Of a DNA stretch of 64,000 nt, positions 60,021-64,000 are shown one piece after another (position 1 is the first letter of the stretch; each line of letters begins with the position of its first letter). Position numbers and translations under genes: made by a program. The notes under the pieces were generated by a model, which was not told where the DNA came from, searched no databases, and worked only from the letters and a program-made list of their open reading frames with translations. Source of the DNA: Blastopirellula marina (lineage in GTDB: Bacteria; Planctomycetota; Planctomycetia; Pirellulales; Pirellulaceae); NCBI RefSeq assembly GCF_002967765.1, contig NZ_PUHY01000010.1, positions 1,178,001 to 1,242,000 on the forward strand, in the 5' to 3' direction.

Positions 60021-60278
60021 GGCTCTCTACTCCCAAGAAGTTATGGATGCGGTTCTAATTGCATCGACTCAACGGTAGGTTGCGATGAGTCTATTTCTTG
60101 GAAATTGCGTGCAATCAAGCCAGCGCTGCGGCAAGCCGTGCTGACATGCCTTACACCCTGAATAACACGGCATTATTGCGGCCAAATTCTTGCCCGTAAT
60201 CACCGCGGTCATGGTGGATTACGCCATCGCTTAAGGCCGAACTTCACCACGGCAACGCAGCATTGAAGCGATCGCGCA

Positions 60279-60605
60279 CTACCAGCCCATGACCATGTTC
60301 GACTCGATGGCTTTGCGAGCTTGATTCAAGTCGTTCCCTGTCTCGTGCATGTACAACCGGATCGCATGGACCTTGTCCCCTTCCGCCTTCGAGAGACAAT
60401 CTCGCGCGACCACGCAAGGATCAAGGGCCTGGGCAGCGAGCCCCAATGCTGCTTTGGAAATTACCCAAGAGGTCCGCGGACGCTTGGAAATACGGATGAT
60501 CTCATCACCCGGATAGCTATCGTAAACCTGGCCTTTGGCTTCGTTCTCGTCTTGGGCCCAGGTAATGACAATGTGAGCGTTTGTTTCAACCTCGAATAGC
60601 GCCAT
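60279..60605 (-). CDS. Hypothetical protein (108 aa)
   Basis: 108 residues with AGGAG about 8 nt before the ATG at 60605. Sequence parts: EVETNAHIVITWAQDENEAKGQVYDSYPGDEIIRIS, SWVISKAALGLAAQALDPCVVARDCLSKAEGDKVHAIRLYMHETGNDLNQARKAIESNM. The end resembles a short helical pair of a ribosome-hibernation-like or UBA-type domain, but I do not claim a family. Its upstream region (60606-61012) is intergenic. Confidence 0.65.
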   Translation of the reverse strand: MALFEVETNAHIVITWAQDENEAKGQVYDSYPGDEIIRISKRPRTSWVISKAALGLAAQALDPCVVARDCLSKAEGDKVHAIRLYMHETGNDLNQARKAIESNMVMGW

Positions 60606-61012
60606 GAAGAATCTCCTTCAGAGAAGAACTAGAGAGATAGCGAGAGGGAAAGAAAGGCCTCCATCTTAACTTCTGGCCTACCCCTCGCTTCCGTTCTTAC
60701 ACGCTGGGAACTTGCCAGAGATCTCGTCGCGTTTGTACACAGCGAGTCTGGCAGCGAATTGGCAAGTGAGAACGGGGCACGGCGAGACGATCCAGGAGCA
60801 AATGATGGAGTAGTTTTCGCGAATTTATAATGTGCCCAGCAGACCGTCAATTAAATTTCTGAAGCGAAAGGGTCGCTAATTTCGGCCCGAAAGACGTAGT
60901 GGTTGCCTCTTTGCCGTTGTTCAACCTAACGGCAAATTTCTGGTAGAATGATGGGGATCCTATAATTGGCAGCAATACGAATTTTTCTACCCGCTGAAGT
61001 ACGACCGTCCCT
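60606..61012. other. Divergent intergenic region
   Basis: 407 bp between the 108-aa gene and the TPR gene. A TAGAAT -10-like sequence at 60944-60949 precedes the TPR gene. No RNA gene or repeat is seen. Confidence 0.4.
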
Positions 61013-61954
61013 ATGAGTTCCTCCTATCCACCTGAGAGCTCCCCAATTCCGTCGCGCGAGTCCGCCCCTCCGCCACGTCGTCGCTGGCCGATAGGTCGGT
61101 GGCTGCTGACACTGCTGGTCATTGCCGCGGTCTACGTCGGTTTTACGCTGCTTAACTCAACATCGCGTGCTCAATTCCAATGGGCCGCCGCACTCGAGTC
61201 ATTGGACGAAGGAAATATTGTCGAGGCCCAGAAGCATGCTGATCAAGCATTGAAACTTGATCCGGAAGATTCCGACCTGCAATTGCGTGCGGCCGAATTC
61301 TTCTATCGCATCGATCAGCCGGAAGTCGCTAGTAAACACCTGAAGCGTGCACTCGAACTCAGTGGCGACAACCCGACTGTTTTGAATACGGCCAGCTTCC
61401 TGTTCGCGCGGATGGGAAAACATGATCAGTCGTTGCCACTTTCAGACAAACTGGTTGATCTGTCAGAAACGAAGCGGACGATTCACCCGCATATGGCCTT
61501 GAACCAGCGTGCCTACGCGATCGCTTTGGCTGCAGCAGACGGCCAAGCTTCAGACGAACAAATCCAGCAAGGTTTGGAAGACATTAACAAAGCTCTCGAA
61601 GTGTTCGTGCACGACGACGCAGTCATCGATCAGCGGATCGCGAATTACCTCGACACGCGCGGGTATCTCGAACTTTACGCTGGATCGCCGCAGCGTGGCT
61701 TGAAAGACATTAACAAAGCAATTGCGGTGTACGAGTTACTTCGTGAAGAGATCGCTAACGAAGTCAAAGATGCGAACTTAGACAAAGTCCCCGAAGCGGC
61801 GATCGCTTTCGATCAAGAACTGAAGCACGTTTTAGCTGTGCTTTTCGCCCATCGTGCCGCTATTCTCGAAGAGTTGAACGAAGCGGACGCGGCTGATGCC
61901 GACCACATTCGAGCAAGCGAGTTTGGCCTAAATCGCAAGAAGGGAATCTGGTAG
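61013..61954 (+). CDS. TPR protein with N-terminal membrane helix
   Basis: 313 residues. After a Ser/Pro-rich cytoplasmic tail, one helix (about 28-46, WLLTLLVIAAVYVGFTLL) spans the membrane. TPR-like units follow: QWAAALESLDEGNIVEAQKHADQALKLDPED, LQLRAAEFFYRIDQPEVASKHLKRALELSGDNP, TVLNTASFLFARMGKHDQSLPLSDKLVDLS, and later LEDINKALEVFVHDDAVIDQRIANYLDTRGYLELYAG. TPR domains mediate protein contacts. The function is unknown. Confidence 0.82.
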   Translation: MSSSYPPESSPIPSRESAPPPRRRWPIGRWLLTLLVIAAVYVGFTLLNSTSRAQFQWAAALESLDEGNIVEAQKHADQALKLDPEDSDLQLRAAEFFYRIDQPEVASKHLKRALELSGDNPTVLNTASFLFARMGKHDQSLPLSDKLVDLSETKRTIHPHMALNQRAYAIALAAADGQASDEQIQQGLEDINKALEVFVHDDAVIDQRIANYLDTRGYLELYAGSPQRGLKDINKAIAVYELLREEIANEVKDANLDKVPEAAIAFDQELKHVLAVLFAHRAAILEELNEADAADADHIRASEFGLNRKKGIW

Positions 61955-61999
61955 CGAACTACCGATTCCCCACCACAGCAAATTCACGAGTGAAGATCT

Positions 62000-63037
62000 T
62001 TAAACGACTTCCGACTCTTGTAAATCGACCTTAGGCTTGCTCGCCGCGGCCTCGCGATCGAGCCGACTGCCAAGCGATCGCTCTAGCGAGCGAACTTCTT
62101 CCAGCAAGCGTTCGTCATCATCATTGTCTTGGCAATCGTCGGTCACGTGGGGCAGCGGATGAGGTATCACGCGCTCGCCGGTGTGACAATAGATGCAGTT
62201 GCGGCCGTTCGCCTTGGCTCGATAAAGAGCCGCATCGGCACGCGCCAACAAGGTTTGTGGTTCGTCAGCGGCACTCGCTTGGGCCACACCACCACTGACT
62301 GTCACCTTCAGCTTCTCAGCTGCCGCAACTCGGACACGTTCGGCAAACATGTTGGCCCCGTCCAAGTCAGTCGATGGCATCAACACCACGAATTCTTCAC
62401 CACCGTAGCGAGTAACCACGTCGGTTTCACGAACGCAGTTATCCACGAGGTTTGCCACTTCCTGCAAAACACGATCCCCTTCCAGGTGACCAAACTCGTC
62501 GTTGATCCGCTTGAAGTGATCGACATCGAGAATGCACAGCGAGAAAGTTAGTTCGTATCGATCCTTCATCGCGAACAAGCTTTCCAAGCTATCATCCAAC
62601 GCACGTCGGTTGGAAAGGCCGGTGAGCGGATCGGTACGCGATTCGGTGAAGGTCATCAACAGGTTGGCTTGCTGACGCACTTCGTCATAGGCGTGGGCAA
62701 TTTGCGAAGAGAGCCGCATGGTTGGGCTCAGCATTCGTTCGGCTTCTTCACATAAAGCCTGCCACGATTCGCCAGTTGGATTTTCGTCAGAGCACATCAG
62801 GACGATACGGTCTTTGAAATGGGCGATGCTCGATTGATGGGTGGCCAGGTTGCGACGCACTTCTCGCGAGATTTCTTCCAACTGCTTTACTACCGCTTTG
62901 GCGCGTTTCAGTTCGCGGCGAGCAAATGCTTGCTCAGCTGAAGCTGGTCGCTGATTTCGTTTACCCAAGAAGTAGCCGATCAGTGCGATCAGCGCCATCG
63001 CCACGGGTGTCGGGATTCCCAATATCCAGTCTTCCAT
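62000..63037 (-). CDS. Membrane GGDEF diguanylate cyclase
   Basis: 345 residues from the ATG at 63037. A short N-terminal membrane helix (about 10-25, TPVAMALIALIGYFLG) is followed by a coiled region (about 30-135) and the GGDEF domain (about 140-290): TDPLTGLSNRRALDDSL, DVDHFKRINDEFGHLEGDRVL and GGEEF at 212-216. The I-site RxxD is intact (RETD, five residues before GGEEF), so product feedback inhibition is likely. The enzyme makes c-di-GMP. The C-terminal tail (DDCQDNDDDERLLEEV) is acidic. Confidence 0.93.
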   Translation of the reverse strand: MEDWILGIPTPVAMALIALIGYFLGKRNQRPASAEQAFARRELKRAKAVVKQLEEISREVRRNLATHQSSIAHFKDRIVLMCSDENPTGESWQALCEEAERMLSPTMRLSSQIAHAYDEVRQQANLLMTFTESRTDPLTGLSNRRALDDSLESLFAMKDRYELTFSLCILDVDHFKRINDEFGHLEGDRVLQEVANLVDNCVRETDVVTRYGGEEFVVLMPSTDLDGANMFAERVRVAAAEKLKVTVSGGVAQASAADEPQTLLARADAALYRAKANGRNCIYCHTGERVIPHPLPHVTDDCQDNDDDERLLEEVRSLERSLGSRLDREAAASKPKVDLQESEVV

Positions 63038-63109
63038 CCTGGCTCTACCCTGCACGCTTTTAAAAGGACTTGTTGCTTCTTCTCGCCGGTACCTGCTTCG
63101 TTCGGACGG

Positions 63110-63256
63110 TTACATCCGATTCCGACTTCCCACGCCCTGGAGGCACAATGCGCCAAATCCAACGACGATGATGAAAGCCACAGTCCACTCAAGGGTTCCC
63201 ATGTGCACAACGAAATCTTCCGTTTCGCGGATGAATTTGAATACTAAGTTGCGCAT
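63110..63256 (-). CDS. Small membrane protein (48 aa)
   Basis: 48 residues from the ATG at 63256: MRNLVFKFIRETEDFVVHMG, then a single membrane helix TLEWTVAFIIVVGFGALCLQ and a basic end GVGSRNRM. The pattern (helix, Trp at the interface, Arg end) fits a real small membrane protein. It lies just upstream of the GGDEF gene on the same strand (73 bp), perhaps co-transcribed. Such tiny proteins are often missed by annotation. Confidence 0.55.
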   Translation of the reverse strand: MRNLVFKFIRETEDFVVHMGTLEWTVAFIIVVGFGALCLQGVGSRNRM

Positions 63257-63469
63257 GGCTTGCGATCCAGTGGTGGAAACAGAGGTAGACGATATACCAC
63301 ATAGAAACGGTAGGTCATGAAATGCTTCCATGCGTCAAATCACGACCAGTTTGCCCCAATGGCGCGAACCTTTAACGGCCGGGCAAGCCTAAAGTGCAGA
63401 GAACGACTATCCTTTCAGGGGGAATGCAGTTTGCTGCAAAAAATGCGGTCAAATATTCGCCAGGGGGCC

Positions 63470-63497
63470 TTGAGTTTTGAGAGGATGGGCCTATATT
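63470..63497 (+). promoter_or_regulatory. Candidate promoter of tRNA-Asp
   Basis: TTGAGT at 63470-63475 and TATATT at 63492-63497 have a 16-nt spacer and lie 20 bp before the tRNA-Asp 5' end, a normal sigma-70 promoter position. Based on sequence match only. Confidence 0.4.
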
Positions 63498-63517
63498 TGT
63501 CTATCTCAACACGAGTT

Positions 63518-63591
<74 letters not shown>

Positions 63592-63682
63592 CTTTTCCGA
63601 CATTATCGGAAGCGATTCAAGTTCATGGCAGCCCAGGTTTACCTGTGGCTGCCGTTCACTTTGCGCATGCATGGGGATTGGC

Positions 63683-64000
63683 ATGGAGAGCTGGGTTGGT
63701 TGTTCAATTCGTACAACAGACTCCCTGACCATCGAGCTATCGCAAGGGCCGAATCGGCTCGTCGTCTTACCTTCGGATGATGCCGCTGAGTCCTGTGTCG
63801 CTGCCATTCGCACAGCCGAGAAGCACATCAAAGAACAACGGTCTCTTGAGTCTCGGTGGCGAAACGAGTTGGAGATTGTTCTTCAGTCCGTGATTGTCAC
63901 CGCCACGCATCCGAATCTTGGATCGCATGACGAATGGATTGTCCGTCTTGACGTGCGAAATGATAGCCATACTGACGCTGTGATTCTGCATGAATCAGTC
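63683..64000 (+). CDS. Hypothetical protein, partial (runs off window end)
   Basis: The frame from the ATG at 63683 is open to the last base (106 codons). GGGGA lies about 5-9 nt upstream. Start at 63671 is also possible. The sequence reads ESWVGCSIRTTDSLTIELSQG, LVVLPSDDAAESCVAAIRTAEKHIKEQRSLESRW, LEIVLQSVIVTATHPNLGSHDEWIVRLDVRNDS. It looks like a coding protein with alternating helices and strands, but no family is recognised and the C-terminus is missing. Confidence 0.55.
   Translation, partial: MESWVGCSIRTTDSLTIELSQGPNRLVVLPSDDAAESCVAAIRTAEKHIKEQRSLESRWRNELEIVLQSVIVTATHPNLGSHDEWIVRLDVRNDSHTDAVILHESV

Overview
The window looks like chromosomal DNA of a Planctomycetota bacterium, most likely a marine member of the Pirellulaceae (Blastopirellula/Bremerella/Rhodopirellula type). 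This rests on gene content, not on a marker gene: a formylglycine-type sulfatase, a GH76 mannanase, many large secreted hydrolases, a SWIM/DNA ligase/WGR protein, a JmjC-like cupin, PhyH and Gfo/Idh genes, and a tyrosine- and serine-rich lipoprotein. Genes are mostly single or in short operons on both strands, with few intergenic repeats and no complete mobile element, phage or CRISPR array.

Layout. 1-1481 holds the end of an ABC transporter operon cut by the window edge. 1678-9579 (all minus) carries a secreted carbon-nitrogen hydrolase, a GH76 mannanase, a DUF6348-like protein, a nitroreductase/small protein/tyrosine phosphatase operon and a large secreted beta-propeller plus beta-helix protein. 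9812-14267 has two neighbouring exported amidohydrolase-like proteins, of 413 and about 1047 aa. 14735-19846 has an outer-membrane-like protein, a divergent HxlR/SnoaL pair, a NIPSNAP protein, an HExxH protein and a NarL-type two-component pair. 20176-24801 is an RND metal efflux adaptor and pump. 24925-27354 is a fused serine beta-lactamase-like/D-aminoacylase protein, followed by a zinc-ribbon acyl carrier protein.

28-34 kb has a basic coiled-coil-like protein of uncertain frame, a four-Cys small protein, a sulfatase, a lipoprotein, and an AraC regulator divergent from a PhyH dioxygenase and a Gfo/Idh oxidoreductase. 34.4-40.2 kb groups a membrane-anchored LRR protein, a SUKH (SMI1/KNR4) protein, a HEAT/TPR-like protein and small or membrane proteins. 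40.2-43.1 kb has a serine hydrolase broken by an in-frame TGA and the SWIM/ligase/WGR protein. 44.5-48 kb is a cupin gene followed by a gene-poor stretch with a nonsense-broken alpha/beta hydrolase and a tRNA-like 3' half. 48-64 kb has an S9 peptidase, two small unknown genes, an amidohydrolase_3 protein, tRNA-Pro(GGG), ComB, a TM2 protein, a JmjC-like protein, superoxide dismutase, the serine-rich lipoprotein, a TPR protein, a GGDEF protein, tRNA-Asp(GTC) and the start of one more gene.

How it fits together. Many products are exported scavenging enzymes (mannanase, sulfatase, S9 peptidase, amidohydrolases, D-aminoacylase), which suits a heterotroph feeding on polymers. Two neighbouring exported proteins keep amidohydrolase-like sequence but have lost the HxH metal motif in one domain each. 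Two genes carry single in-frame stops (40242-41663 and 46698-47372). The most unusual architectures are the beta-lactamase/D-aminoacylase fusion, the zinc-ribbon ACP and the SWIM-ligase-WGR protein. I did not find a clear multi-gene undescribed system; the best candidates are these fusions and the degenerate amidohydrolase pair.
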